Source: Gordonibacter urolithinfaciens
GTDB taxonomy: Bacteria > Actinomycetota > Coriobacteriia > Coriobacteriales > Eggerthellaceae
Reading direction: 5' to 3'
DNA: 64,000 nt
Assembly (NCBI RefSeq): GCF_900199375.1
Contig: NZ_LT900217.1
Location: forward strand, 620,001 to 684,000
The translations under genes were made by a program, and so were the position numbers. Shown one piece after another: positions 13,984-23,535 of the stretch. The notes beneath the pieces are model-generated. The model was not told the DNA's origin and searched no databases. It was given only the letters and a program-made list of their open reading frames with translations. Numbering within the stretch: the first letter of the stretch is position 1; each line of letters starts with the position of its first letter.

Positions 13984-15594
13984 ATGGAACAGCCTTTGAA
14001 AGCACCTTTGACCCGCCGCACGTTCCTGGCGGGAGGCGCCGTCGCCGCGACGGCCGCCGGACTCGCGCTCGCCGGTTGCGGCGGCGGCGAGGCCCCCAAG
14101 GAAGAGCCCAAGCAGGACGCCGGCACCGACGCCCCTGCCGAGGGCGGCACCCTGACGGGCGCGTGCGCCTACACGTCCACGAACGTGAACCCCGTGGGCC
14201 TGAACGGCGGCTCCGCGCTCATGCTGGCCGCCACGTGGCACGTGTTCGAGGGCCTGTACGACCTCGACCTGCACACGTACAAGACCTACAACGCGCTCGC
14301 CGCCGGCGACCCCACGAAGGTCTCCGACACCGAGTACGAAGTGGCCCTGCGCGACGGCGCCAAGTTCTCCGACGGCACGGACGTGACCGTGGCCGACGTG
14401 GTGAACGCGCTCGAGGTCAACATGGCCGACGCCACCTGCGGCGCGTTCCTGTCGTTCATCGACTCGGTCGCCGAGAAGGACGACAAGACGGTCACCATCA
14501 AGCTGAAGTACCCCTTCGCGCTGTTGAAGGACCGTCTGACCGTGGCGAAGGTGTTCCCCGCCTCCCTCACCGAGGACCAGCTCAAGACCATGCCCATCGG
14601 CTCCGGCCCGTGGATGTACGAGAGCGTGAACGGCGACGACGGCGGCACCATCAAGTTCGTCCCCAACCCGAACTACGAGGGCCAGTACAAGCCCACGGCC
14701 GACGCCATGGAGTGGAACATCCTGCTGGACGGCACCGCCCGCACGACGGCGCTGCAGGAGGCCACGGTGCAGGTCATGGAGAACGTGCCCGACGCCAACG
14801 CCGACCAGCTCTCGGGCGCCGGCGCCACCGTCGAGTACGCCCAGGGCTTCAACCAGGCGTTCTTCATGTTCAACACGCTGAAGGCCCCGTTCGACGACTA
14901 CCGCGTGCGCCAGGCGCTCTACTACGCCGTGGACGTGGAGAAGCTCATCTCCAACCAGCTCAACGGCCATGCCGCCCCGGTCACGGGCTTCCTGCCGGAA
15001 GAGCATGCCAACTACCACAAGGCCGCCACGGTCTACACGCACGACGTGGAGAAGGCCAAGAGCCTGCTCGCCGAGGCCGGCGTTGAGAACCTGGCCTTCA
15101 CGCTCGTCGTGAACAACAACTGGGTGAAGGACCTCGCCCCGCAGATCAAGGAAGACCTCAAGGCCGCCGGCGTCGAGTGCACCATCGACGAGCAGAAGAT
15201 CAACTGGAGCGAGTACGCCGCCTCCGACACGACGCTCGCCTACGACGTCATGCTCACCCCGGGCGACCCGACCTGCTTCGGCAACGACCCCGACCTGCTC
15301 ATGAGCTGGTGGTACGGCGACAACATCTGGACGCAGGGCCGCACGTGCTGGAGCAAGGCCGCCGACGGCAAGTGGGCCGAGCTGCAGGAGCTCATGCAGC
15401 AGGCGCGCGAGGCGGATTCCTCCAAGCAGCAGGACCTGTGGAACCAGTGCTTCGACCTCCTGGCCGAGCAGGTGCCGCTGTATCCGCTGTTCCACCGTCA
15501 GATCGCCACGGGCTACCAGGAGAGCATGATCTCCGGCTTCAAGCCCATCGCCACGACGGGCCTCGTGTTCCTGGGCGCCAGCCCCAAGGCGTAA
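13984..15594 (+). CDS. ABC transporter substrate-binding lipoprotein, family 5 (peptide/opine/nickel type)
   Basis: The 536-residue protein starts with a twin-arginine lipoprotein signal: LTRRTFLAGGAVAATAAGLA and a lipobox LAGC, with Cys32 as lipid anchor. The mature part has family 5 marks: the KFSDGTDVTVADVVNAL segment, PIGSGPWMYESVN, and FDDYRVRQALYYAVD. Members capture peptides, nickel, opines or sialic acid. ATG 13984 follows TGGAGGG. It heads an operon with permease, permease-ATPase fusion and ATPase, followed by a sialic-acid-type catabolic set, which argues for an amino-sugar ligand; peptides remain possible. Confidence 0.85.
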   Translation: MEQPLKAPLTRRTFLAGGAVAATAAGLALAGCGGGEAPKEEPKQDAGTDAPAEGGTLTGACAYTSTNVNPVGLNGGSALMLAATWHVFEGLYDLDLHTYKTYNALAAGDPTKVSDTEYEVALRDGAKFSDGTDVTVADVVNALEVNMADATCGAFLSFIDSVAEKDDKTVTIKLKYPFALLKDRLTVAKVFPASLTEDQLKTMPIGSGPWMYESVNGDDGGTIKFVPNPNYEGQYKPTADAMEWNILLDGTARTTALQEATVQVMENVPDANADQLSGAGATVEYAQGFNQAFFMFNTLKAPFDDYRVRQALYYAVDVEKLISNQLNGHAAPVTGFLPEEHANYHKAATVYTHDVEKAKSLLAEAGVENLAFTLVVNNNWVKDLAPQIKEDLKAAGVECTIDEQKINWSEYAASDTTLAYDVMLTPGDPTCFGNDPDLLMSWWYGDNIWTQGRTCWSKAADGKWAELQELMQQAREADSSKQQDLWNQCFDLLAEQVPLYPLFHRQIATGYQESMISGFKPIATTGLVFLGASPKA

Positions 15595-15627
15595 GGGAAC
15601 TGCTGCTCGCGCACGATGCTTTTCTTA

Positions 15628-15658
15628 GGGCCTGCCCATTTGGTGCAGGCCCTTTTTT
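15628..15658 (+). terminator. Rho-independent terminator between substrate-binding gene and permease genes
   Basis: A GC-rich stem (15628-15652) is followed by six T. It should end or attenuate most transcripts after the binding-protein gene, so that the lipoprotein is made in excess over the membrane parts. Confidence 0.8.
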
Positions 15659-15875
15659 CGGGTGTGCGACCCACGCGGCAACAGGCCGCACATTGTCGGC
15701 CCCACCTGCGTCCCCTTTCTCACTTTGCTCCCTAATTTTCACAGAGAATCCCCAAAGACTCATATAGAATAGGGAAAGCTGCTCCACGAGGGGTCATGGT
15801 CACCATGCGCGCGAGAAGGGCAGCTGCCAACAAGTAACGGTAACCGATCAGAGCCAAGAGCGAAAGGAGGGTGCG

Positions 15876-16832
15876 GTGAGCAACCTGCTGCGTATGATCG
15901 GACGGCGCCTCATAGCGCTGCCGATCATGATATTCGGTGTCACCATCCTCGTATTCTTCGTCATGGCGCTCTCGCCTATCGACCAAGCGTATTCGGTCCT
16001 GGGAGAGAACGCGACCGAGGCGCAAGTCCAACAGTATCGCGAGGACCACGGGCTGAACGACCCGATCCTCGTGCAGTACGGCAACTACATGGTGGGCCTA
16101 GCCCAAGGCGACCTGGGTACCTACGGCGCGAACAACGCCTCCGTGGCCGAGCGCATCGGCCAGGCGCTGCCAGTCACACTCCAGCTGACGTTCTTCGGCC
16201 TCATCATCGGCGTGGTGGTGGCGGTGATCCTGGGCGTGGTCTCGGCGCTGTACCGTGACCGATGGCCCGACCAGATCATCCGCGTGTTCTCCATCGCGTG
16301 CATCGCCACCCCGTCGTTCTGGCTGGCGGTGCTCATGATCCTGCTGTTCTCGTCCATGCTGCACGTGCTGCCCGCCTCGGGCCCCCTGCCCTCCTTGTTC
16401 TCCGATCCCGGCGGATGGCTCGCGCGCATGGCGCTGCCGGCCATCGCGCTGGGCGTGCCGGTATCGGGCCAGCTCACGCGTGTCATTCGCACGTCAATGG
16501 TGGAGGAGCTCGACCGCGACTACGTGCGCACCGCGCTCGGCGCCGGCATCCCGAAGAGCGTCGTGGTGGCCCGCAACGTGCTGCGTAACGCGCTCATCAC
16601 CCCGGTGACGGTGCTGGGCCTGCGCATCGGCTACCTCATCGGCGGCGCCGTGGTCATCGAGGTCATCTTCAACCTGCCCGGCATGGGCATGGCCATCCTC
16701 TCGGGCATCCAGTCCAGCTACACGATGCTCGTCCAGGGCGTCGTGCTGGTGGTGGCCATCACGTTCATCATCATCAACATCATCGTGGATATGCTCTATA
16801 TCCTGATCGATCCGCGCATCAGGACGGTGTGA
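15876..16832 (+). CDS. ABC transporter permease, DppB/OppB type
   Basis: The 318-residue protein has the DppB layout: first helix in MIGRRLIALPIMIFGVTILV, a large extracytoplasmic loop, five further helices, and the EAA-type cytoplasmic loop ALGAGIPKSVVVARNVLRNA. It forms half of the membrane channel. The start is GTG 15876, placed by AGGAGG 5 bases upstream. It overlaps functionally with the next gene, whose ATG is one base after its stop. The 281-bp gap to the binding-protein gene carries a terminator and may have its own promoter. Confidence 0.9.
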   Translation: MSNLLRMIGRRLIALPIMIFGVTILVFFVMALSPIDQAYSVLGENATEAQVQQYREDHGLNDPILVQYGNYMVGLAQGDLGTYGANNASVAERIGQALPVTLQLTFFGLIIGVVVAVILGVVSALYRDRWPDQIIRVFSIACIATPSFWLAVLMILLFSSMLHVLPASGPLPSLFSDPGGWLARMALPAIALGVPVSGQLTRVIRTSMVEELDRDYVRTALGAGIPKSVVVARNVLRNALITPVTVLGLRIGYLIGGAVVIEVIFNLPGMGMAILSGIQSSYTMLVQGVVLVVAITFIIINIIVDMLYILIDPRIRTV

Positions 16833-16833
16833 C

Positions 16834-18861
16834 ATGGTTAAGCTACGAGAAAACACTACCGCAAAGCTCGAGTCCAACCCCGGCAAGGTGCACTTCCGCC
16901 GCTGGAAGGCCATGTCCATCGGGTCGCGCATCTCGCTCATCGTGCTGGTCCTCATCGTCATGATCGCCGTGCTGGCCAACATCCTCGCGCCGCACGACCC
17001 GTACGCCATCTTCACCGCCCGCCAAGCGCCCGACGCGCAGTTCCTGTTCGGCACCGACGACAAGGGCCGCGACGTGCTGTCGCGCATGATGTACGGCGCG
17101 CGCTACTCGCTCATCATCGGCCTGGGCGCCACGGCGTTCGCGCTCATCTGCGGCTCCATCATCGGCGCTATCGCCGCCGTGTCACGCAAGTGGGTGTCGG
17201 AAGTCATCATGCGCGTCCTCGACGTGGTCATGTCCTTCCCCGGCATCGCCCTGGCCGCCACGTTCGTCATCGCGTTCGGCAGCTCGGTGCCCTCGCTCAT
17301 CTTCGCCATCGGCTTCCTGTACATTCCGCAGATCGCGCGTATCGTGCGTGCCAACGTGGTGAGCGAGTACAACCAGGATTACGTGCGCGCCGTCGTCGTC
17401 TCCGGCGCACGGGCGCCGTGGATCCTCGTGAAGCACGTCATCCGCAACTGCATCGCCCCGGTCATGGTGTTCACCATCGTGCTGGTGGCCGACGCCATCG
17501 TGTTCGAGGCATCCCTGTCCTTCATCTCGGCCGGCATCCCTGAGCCCACGCCCACGTGGGGCAACATTTTGTCCGACGCGCGCGGCGGCGTGCTGGCGGG
17601 CCGCTGGTGGCAGGCGCTGTTCCCGGGCCTGGCCATCATGATCACGGTGCTCTGCCTGAACATCCTGTCCGAGGGCATCACCGACGCCATGGCCGCGGCC
17701 CCCAAGGCCCCGGTCAAGGCCGCCGACGACGCGCTCGCCGCGAACCGCGAGGCCGACAAGATGGTGGCCGACCCGACGCTGGCCTACGCCGCCCAGGCCG
17801 AGATGCTGGAGAAGCGCCTGGCCCAGCTGCAAGCCGTGGAGAAGACGCGCACCGACCGCTTCGAGGCGCGCACGGACGTGCCGCCCATCCTGGAGGTCAA
17901 GGACCTCTGCATCAAGTTCCCGCGCCATGGCGACGTGAACGTGGTAGACCATGTGAGCTTCGTGGTGCGCCCGCGCCAGACCATGGGCCTCGTGGGCGAG
18001 TCGGGCTGCGGCAAGTCCATCACCTCGCTCACCATCATGGGCCTTTTGGACCCGAAGGCCACCGTCACCGGCGAGGTGCTCTACGACGGGCAGAACCTGC
18101 TCGCCATGAGCCAACGTCAGATGAACGCGCTGCGCGGCCGCGAGATCGCCATGATCTACCAGGACGCGCTGTCGTCCTTGAACCCCTCCATGCTCATCAA
18201 GTCGCAGATGAAGCAGCTGACGAAGCGCGGCGGCACCCGCAGCGCCGAGGAGCTGCTGGAGCTGGTGGGCCTGGATCCGAAGCGCACGCTTGGCTCCTAC
18301 CCCCACGAGCTCTCCGGCGGGCAGCGCCAGCGCGTGCTCATCGCCATGGCGCTGACGCGCGACCCGAAGCTCATCATTGCCGACGAGCCTACCACCGCCC
18401 TCGACGTGACGGTGCAGAAGCAGGTCATCGACCTGCTGAACAAGCTGCAGAAGGAGCTGGGCTTCGCGATGGTGTTCGTGAGCCACGACTTGGCCCTCGT
18501 GGCCGAGGTGGCCAACTCCATCACTGTCATGTACGCCGGCCAGGTGGTGGAGCAGGGCCCGGTCACGGACATACTGTGCCACCCCGTGCACGAGTACACG
18601 CGCGGCCTGCTGGGGTCGGTGCTGTCCATCGAGGCCGGCGGCGCCCGCCTGCACCAGGTGCCGGGCTCCGTGCCCTCGCCGAAGGACTTCCCCGAGGGCG
18701 ACCGCTTCACGCCGCGCTCGAGCCATCCCGACAAGGTCTCGCAGCTGCGCCCCGTGCTCAAGCGCGTGGAGGGCACCGACCACTACTACGGCGAGCTGCC
18801 TGACAGCGAGCTGAAACGACTCGGTATCAAGCCCTATGTGCCAGGAGGTCCGCTGATATGA
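16834..18861 (+). CDS. ABC transporter permease-ATPase fusion (DppC + DppD in one chain)
   Basis: The 675-residue chain joins two usually separate subunits. Residues 1 to about 275 are a DppC-type permease (GTDDKGRDVLSRMMYGARYS, EAA loop VSGARAPWILVKHVIRN). A charged Ala-rich helical linker spans about 285-345. From about 350 follows a DppD-type ATPase: Walker A VGESGCGKS near 386, LSGGQRQRV near 493, ADEPTTAL near 516, and a C-terminal oligopeptide-type domain. No stop or frameshift separates them. I recall a permease-ATPase fusion in the sialic acid transporter SatABCD of Haemophilus ducreyi, which would fit the downstream genes, but cannot check this here. Confidence 0.92.
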   Translation: MVKLRENTTAKLESNPGKVHFRRWKAMSIGSRISLIVLVLIVMIAVLANILAPHDPYAIFTARQAPDAQFLFGTDDKGRDVLSRMMYGARYSLIIGLGATAFALICGSIIGAIAAVSRKWVSEVIMRVLDVVMSFPGIALAATFVIAFGSSVPSLIFAIGFLYIPQIARIVRANVVSEYNQDYVRAVVVSGARAPWILVKHVIRNCIAPVMVFTIVLVADAIVFEASLSFISAGIPEPTPTWGNILSDARGGVLAGRWWQALFPGLAIMITVLCLNILSEGITDAMAAAPKAPVKAADDALAANREADKMVADPTLAYAAQAEMLEKRLAQLQAVEKTRTDRFEARTDVPPILEVKDLCIKFPRHGDVNVVDHVSFVVRPRQTMGLVGESGCGKSITSLTIMGLLDPKATVTGEVLYDGQNLLAMSQRQMNALRGREIAMIYQDALSSLNPSMLIKSQMKQLTKRGGTRSAEELLELVGLDPKRTLGSYPHELSGGQRQRVLIAMALTRDPKLIIADEPTTALDVTVQKQVIDLLNKLQKELGFAMVFVSHDLALVAEVANSITVMYAGQVVEQGPVTDILCHPVHEYTRGLLGSVLSIEAGGARLHQVPGSVPSPKDFPEGDRFTPRSSHPDKVSQLRPVLKRVEGTDHYYGELPDSELKRLGIKPYVPGGPLI

Positions 18862-19718
18862 GCGATGAGAAACTGAACGGGACGTCCACCGCGCCTGCGG
18901 GCGCGGACGGCGAGCCCACCCCCATCATCTTCCTCGATGACATCCGCGTGACGTTCAAGACGCGCACCGGCTACATCCTGCACCCGAACAAGGTGCAGGC
19001 CGTGCGCGGGCTCACGCTCAAACTCATGCCGGGACAGACGCTGGGCATCGTGGGCGAATCGGGCTGCGGCAAGTCCACGACGGCCAACGTCATGTGCGGC
19101 TTGCAGCAGCCCACGTCGGGCAGGGTGTTCTTCAAGGGCAAGGACGTGACGAAGCGCACCGCCGCCGAGCGCCGCCTCATCGGCCGCGTGATCTCGGTGG
19201 TGTTCCAGGACCCGGCCACGGCCCTGAACGCCCGCATGAGCGTGCACGACCAGCTCATGGACCCGCTCGTGGTGCACAAGATCGGCGACAAGGCCTCGCG
19301 CGAGGCACGCGTGCAGGAACTCATCGAGATGGTGGGCCTGCCGGGATCGGTGCTCGACGCGCTACCGGGGCAGCTTTCCGGCGGCCAGCGGCAGCGCGTG
19401 GCCATCGCCCGCGCCCTGTCGCTCAAGCCCGACGCCATCATCGCCGACGAGCCCACGAGCGCGCTGGACGTGTCGGTGCGCGCACAGATCCTGAACCTGC
19501 TGATGGACCTGAAGCGCGACCTGGGCCTGTCGATGGTGTTCATCAGCCACGACATACAGACGGTGCGCTACATATCGGATCGCATCATCGTCATGAACGC
19601 CGGCGTGGCCGTGGAGAACGGCACGGCGGAGGAGGTGTTCTCGAACCCTAAGGACGAGTACACGAAGCTGCTTTTGGGCGCAGCGCCCTCGCTGCTGCAT
19701 CCCGAACTGGGCAAGTAG
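18858..19718 (+). CDS. ABC transporter ATPase, DppF/OppF type
   Basis: The 286-residue ATPase has Walker A VGESGCGKS near residue 64, signature LSGGQRQRV near 173 and Walker B with ADEPTSALDVS. Its start overlaps the stop of the fusion gene (ATGA arrangement), which suggests translational coupling. With the ATPase half of the fusion protein it would form the heterodimeric motor of the importer. It lacks the long C-terminal extension with a conserved cysteine found in some DppF proteins. A hairpin at 19745-19774 follows. Confidence 0.92.
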   Translation: MSDEKLNGTSTAPAGADGEPTPIIFLDDIRVTFKTRTGYILHPNKVQAVRGLTLKLMPGQTLGIVGESGCGKSTTANVMCGLQQPTSGRVFFKGKDVTKRTAAERRLIGRVISVVFQDPATALNARMSVHDQLMDPLVVHKIGDKASREARVQELIEMVGLPGSVLDALPGQLSGGQRQRVAIARALSLKPDAIIADEPTSALDVSVRAQILNLLMDLKRDLGLSMVFISHDIQTVRYISDRIIVMNAGVAVENGTAEEVFSNPKDEYTKLLLGAAPSLLHPELGK

Positions 19719-19744
19719 GCCCGAATCCGGCGCATTCGGCGGAT

Positions 19745-19774
19745 CGCGGCCCCCGGAGAGATCCGGGGGCCGCG
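19745..19774 (+). terminator. Hairpin after the ABC transporter genes
   Basis: A near-perfect GC-rich inverted repeat (19745-19774) is followed by TTGTAT only, so termination may be partial. It separates the transporter genes from the catabolic genes. Confidence 0.55.
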
Positions 19775-19836
19775 TTGTATCGCTAGCCATGCACGCCGAT
19801 CCGGGCGCTTTTCTTGTGGTCGCCCCTTACCGTGCG

Positions 19837-19865
19837 TTGACGGCGACCATCAGGGGAATTAAAGT
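19837..19865 (+). promoter_or_regulatory. Possible promoter of the aldolase-epimerase-kinase genes
   Basis: TTGACG (19837-19842) and TAAAGT (19860-19865) are separated by 17 bases and lie about 44 bases before the aldolase ATG. The -10 is a weak match. Confidence 0.4.
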
Positions 19866-19908
19866 TCTATCGTTTAGATTCGAACAACGGAAAAGAGGAT
19901 TAGCTCCC

Positions 19909-20892
19909 ATGACTGACTCACCGTTTCGCGGCGTGATCCCACCGGTCGTCATACCGCTGACCGAGAAGCGCCAACTCGACCTCGAGGCACTCGAGCGCTC
20001 CATCAACCGCATGATCGATGCCGGCGTGGACGGCCTGTTCTTCCTCGGCTCCTCGGGCGAGGTGGCCTTCCTCACCGATGCGCAGCGCTATCACGTGCTG
20101 CAGGAGGCCGTGGCCATGGTACATGGCCGCGTGCCGGTGCTGGCAGGCATCATCGACATGGAGACGTTGCGCGTGGTCGACCAGGCCAAGCGCGCGTCCG
20201 GCTACGGCGTGGACGCACTCGTGGCCACCGCCCCCTTCTACGCCCTCGGCGGCCCGAAAGAGGTGGAACGTCACTTCCGCGCCATCCGCGAACACACCGA
20301 CCTGCCACTGTTCGCCTACGACCTGCCCGTGTGCGTGCACACGAAGCTCGACCCCACGATGCTCGTGCGCCTGGGCAAGGACGGCGTGCTGCAGGGCGTG
20401 AAGGACTCCTCGGGGGACGACGTGTCGTTCCGCTGGCTGCTGCTGGAGAACGAGGATGCGGGGCACCCGCTGCAGCTGCTCACCGGCCACGAGGTATGCG
20501 TGGACGGCGCATACCTCGCAGGTGCGGACGGCGCCGTGCCGGGACTCGCGAACCTCGACCCGGCGAGCTACGTGGAGCAGTGGCGCGCGGCGCAGGCCGG
20601 CGACTGGGAGCGCGTGCGCGACATCCAGAATCATCTGGCCCGCCTTATGTTCGTGACGCGCGAGGTGAAGGCCACCGTGGGCTTCGGCGCCGGCGTGGGC
20701 GCGTTCAAGACGGCGCTGTGGCAGATGGGCGTGTTCAATACGAACCAGATGCGCGAGCCCGTGTGCGCGCTCGAGGGCGAGGACGTGGAGCACATCGTGA
20801 CCGTGCTCAAGCAGGCCGGCCTCATGGACGCCGACGCACCCACGCGCGAGTCCACCTGGAGCGCCTGCCCCGTCTTCGGCTGTTCGAAGTAA
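19909..20892 (+). CDS. nanA: Dihydrodipicolinate synthase-family aldolase, probable N-acetylneuraminate lyase
   Basis: The 327-residue TIM-barrel aldolase has GSSGE at 47-51, the catalytic tyrosine Tyr137 in YDLPVCVHTK and the Schiff-base lysine Lys165 in GVKDSSGD. Tyr137 and Lys165 carry the same numbers as in E. coli NanA as I recall it. The family also includes dihydrodipicolinate synthase and keto-deoxy-sugar aldolases, so residues alone do not fix the substrate. The next genes, an AGE epimerase and a sugar kinase, with nagA and nagB, make sialic acid the best assignment: Neu5Ac to pyruvate and N-acetylmannosamine. It is about 30 residues longer than typical NanA at the C-terminus. Confidence 0.75.
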   Translation: MTDSPFRGVIPPVVIPLTEKRQLDLEALERSINRMIDAGVDGLFFLGSSGEVAFLTDAQRYHVLQEAVAMVHGRVPVLAGIIDMETLRVVDQAKRASGYGVDALVATAPFYALGGPKEVERHFRAIREHTDLPLFAYDLPVCVHTKLDPTMLVRLGKDGVLQGVKDSSGDDVSFRWLLLENEDAGHPLQLLTGHEVCVDGAYLAGADGAVPGLANLDPASYVEQWRAAQAGDWERVRDIQNHLARLMFVTREVKATVGFGAGVGAFKTALWQMGVFNTNQMREPVCALEGEDVEHIVTVLKQAGLMDADAPTRESTWSACPVFGCSK

Positions 20893-20902
20893 GGAGGGGC
20901 CT

Positions 20903-22117
20903 GTGACTGACGACACCCTTCAGAAGCTAACCGCCACGCGCGACTGGTGCCGCTCCGAGCTGGACGCCTGCGTGGACTTCTGGCTCGCGCACGGCATGGA
21001 CCGCGAGAACGGCGGCGTGTACACCTGCCTCGACCGCACGGGCGAGGTGTACTCCACCGACAAGAGCGTGTGGATGCAGGGGCGCTGCGCCTGGACGTTC
21101 GCGCACCTGTGCCGCCTGTACGGCGAGCGCCCCGAATGGATGGAGGCCGCGAAGAGCTGCCTGGACTTCCTGGAGGAGCACTGCATCAACCGCGAGGCGG
21201 GCGGCCGCCTGTACTTCACGGTGACGGCCGAGGGCAAGCCCCTGCGCCAGAGGCGCTACTGCTTCTCGGAGGGCTTCTACGCCATCGCGAACGCCGAGTA
21301 CTACGGGCTCACGGGCGAGGTTGAGCATCTGGAGCGCGCGCGCCGGGCGTACGAGATGATCCACAACCTGAACAACGGCCTGATCGAGGACCCGACAGGG
21401 CTCGGGCCCAAGACCATCGCGGAAACGCGCTCGGGCTACGCGCTGGGCGACCCGATGATCTTCCTGAACATCATCGGCATCATGCGACGCGTGGACCCGG
21501 CGAACGCGGAGGAGTACGACCGGCACGCGCGCGAGTGCACCGACCGCATCGTGAACTGGCACTACCGACCGGAGCTGGGATGCACGCTGGAGAGCGTGAA
21601 CGCGCAGGGAGAGCCGGAGCTCGAGTACACGGCCGGACGCGTGGTGAACCCGGGCCACGACATAGAGTGCAGCTGGTTCATGATGGACGAGGCCAACTAC
21701 CGCGGCGACAAGGAGCTGCACCGCACGGCCGAGCAGATCTTCCGTCTGGCCATCGAGGCCGGATGGGACGACGAGTACGACGGCCTGCTGTACTTCATCG
21801 ACGCGCTGGGCAAGCCGACGGAAGCCTACGAGCACGACATGAAGCTGTGGTGGCCCCACAACGAGATCATGATCGCCGCGTCGAAGGCGTACCGCGACAC
21901 CGGTGACGAGTACTACCTGGATTGGCTGCTGCGCACGGTGGACTACTGCAAGGAGCACTTCGCCGACCCCGAGTTCGGCGAATGGTACGGCTACCTGCGC
22001 CGCGACGGTCTGCCCACCATGCCCCCCACGAAGGGCTCCACGTTCAAGGGCCCCTTCCACGTGCCCCGCGCCCTGTCCATGACCGAACGAGTGCTGACCG
22101 AGCTGATAGGAGACTGA
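20903..22117 (+). CDS. AGE-family epimerase (N-acetylglucosamine/N-acetylmannosamine 2-epimerase type)
   Basis: The 404-residue protein has the (alpha/alpha)6-barrel signature of N-acylglucosamine 2-epimerases: DRENGGVYTCLDRTGEVY at the N-terminus, VWMQGRCAWTFAHL, NPGHDIECSWFMM near 250 and KLWWPHNEIMIA near 313, regions that hold the catalytic histidines. It would turn N-acetylmannosamine from the lyase into N-acetylglucosamine, as in the Bacteroides-type sialic acid route. GTG 20903 is the start, with AAGGAGG close upstream. It follows the aldolase by 10 bases and precedes the kinase by 4. Confidence 0.85.
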   Translation: MTDDTLQKLTATRDWCRSELDACVDFWLAHGMDRENGGVYTCLDRTGEVYSTDKSVWMQGRCAWTFAHLCRLYGERPEWMEAAKSCLDFLEEHCINREAGGRLYFTVTAEGKPLRQRRYCFSEGFYAIANAEYYGLTGEVEHLERARRAYEMIHNLNNGLIEDPTGLGPKTIAETRSGYALGDPMIFLNIIGIMRRVDPANAEEYDRHARECTDRIVNWHYRPELGCTLESVNAQGEPELEYTAGRVVNPGHDIECSWFMMDEANYRGDKELHRTAEQIFRLAIEAGWDDEYDGLLYFIDALGKPTEAYEHDMKLWWPHNEIMIAASKAYRDTGDEYYLDWLLRTVDYCKEHFADPEFGEWYGYLRRDGLPTMPPTKGSTFKGPFHVPRALSMTERVLTELIGD

Positions 22118-22121
22118 CGAC

Positions 22122-23495
22122 ATGAACTACCTGGGTATCGATTACGACGTCAAGAACATGCCCGTCCTGGACGAGGGCTTCATCCCCTTCGGCGTGTGGA
22201 TGAAGGCGTACCTCGAGGGCGCCACCCAGCCCATCGCCGTGGCCGTTGAGCGCGAGGACGGCTTGATCTCGGTGCGCGAGAGCTTCATCCGCGGCGGCGA
22301 GTTCGCCGAGGCCGACTTCCGCTACGTGGAGCGCCTGGTGAAGTTCGAGCTGTGGAGCATCGGCGGCTTCCGGGTGTACCTGCGCGGCTGCGATGACATC
22401 GCGGCGAAGCTGGCCGAGGCGTACTCGCCGGAGGGCGCACGTTCGTTCGACTACGGCTTCGTGGGCGACGTGTACGAGAAGCCGCTCGAGGTCGTGGCGT
22501 GCACGGAGGCCGACTTCCCCGCCGCCAACGAGGCCGCCAAGAAGATCGGCGGCCACCTGAAGGGCTGCCGCATCGGCTTCGACGCCGGCGGGTCGGACCG
22601 CAAGGTGTCGGCCGTCATCGACGGCGAGTCGGTGTACTCCGAGGAGGTCGTTTGGTTCCCGAAGGTCACCGAGGATCCGGAGTACCACTTCAACGAGATC
22701 GTGACCGCGTTCAAGACCGCCGCCTCCAAGATGCCGCGCGTGGACGCCATCGGCGTGTCGTCGGCCGGCACGTTCGTGGGCAACAGCCCCATGGTGGCCT
22801 CCCTGTTCATCAAGGTGCCGCGCGATCGCCGCGAAGAGGTGAAGAGCATCTACGACCGCGCCGGCTTGGAGATCGGCGACGTGCCGCTGGTGGTGGCCAA
22901 CGACGGCGACGTGACCGCGCTCGCGGGCTTCATGAGCACGGGCAAGGGCGACATCCTCGGCATCGCCATGGGCACGAGCGAGGCCGTGGGCTACGTGAAC
23001 GACGAGGGCAACGTGCTCGGTTGGATCAACGAGCTGGCGTTCGCGCCGGTGGACCTGTCGCCCGAGGCCATGCAGGACGAGTGGTCCGGCGACTTCGGCG
23101 TAGGCTGCAAGTACTTCAGCCAGGACGCCGTCATCAAGCTGGCGCCGGCCGCAGGTATCGAGCTGGACCCGGAGCTCTCCCCCGCCGAGAAGCTCAAGGT
23201 GGTGCAGGGCCTGGCCAACGAGGGCCACGAGGGCGCGCTCGACATCTTCCGCTCCATCGGCGTGTACCTGGCGCACACGCTCGTGCTGTACAGCTCGTTC
23301 TACGAGATCAAGACGCTCCTGGTGCTGGGCCGCGTGGCCTCCGGCGTGGGCGGCGACCTCGTGATCAGCGAGTGCAACCGCGTGTTGGCCGAGGAATACC
23401 CCGAGCTCGACGCGCAGATCAACGTGACGCTGCCCGACGAGATGATGCGCCGCGTGGGCCAGTCCGTGGCCGCCGCCTCGCTGCCGGAGGCGTAA
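22122..23495 (+). CDS. ROK-like sugar kinase (ASKHA fold), atypical
   Basis: The 457-residue protein has the actin-like kinase marks from about residue 160 on: IGFDAGGSDRKVSAVIDGE (phosphate 1), AIGVSSAGTFVGN, VVANDGDVTALAG with the likely catalytic Asp, and GIAMGTSEAVGYV (adenosine/phosphate 2). It lacks the CxCGxxGCxE zinc signature of classical ROK kinases and has an extra N-terminal domain of about 150 residues. By position it should phosphorylate N-acetylglucosamine (or N-acetylmannosamine) so that NagA can act. Its start lies 4 bases after the epimerase stop. Confidence 0.7.
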   Translation: MNYLGIDYDVKNMPVLDEGFIPFGVWMKAYLEGATQPIAVAVEREDGLISVRESFIRGGEFAEADFRYVERLVKFELWSIGGFRVYLRGCDDIAAKLAEAYSPEGARSFDYGFVGDVYEKPLEVVACTEADFPAANEAAKKIGGHLKGCRIGFDAGGSDRKVSAVIDGESVYSEEVVWFPKVTEDPEYHFNEIVTAFKTAASKMPRVDAIGVSSAGTFVGNSPMVASLFIKVPRDRREEVKSIYDRAGLEIGDVPLVVANDGDVTALAGFMSTGKGDILGIAMGTSEAVGYVNDEGNVLGWINELAFAPVDLSPEAMQDEWSGDFGVGCKYFSQDAVIKLAPAAGIELDPELSPAEKLKVVQGLANEGHEGALDIFRSIGVYLAHTLVLYSSFYEIKTLLVLGRVASGVGGDLVISECNRVLAEEYPELDAQINVTLPDEMMRRVGQSVAAASLPEA

Positions 23496-23535
23496 AACGG
23501 CGCAAGGGGCATTCCCCCTTCATCGTTTAGACGAG

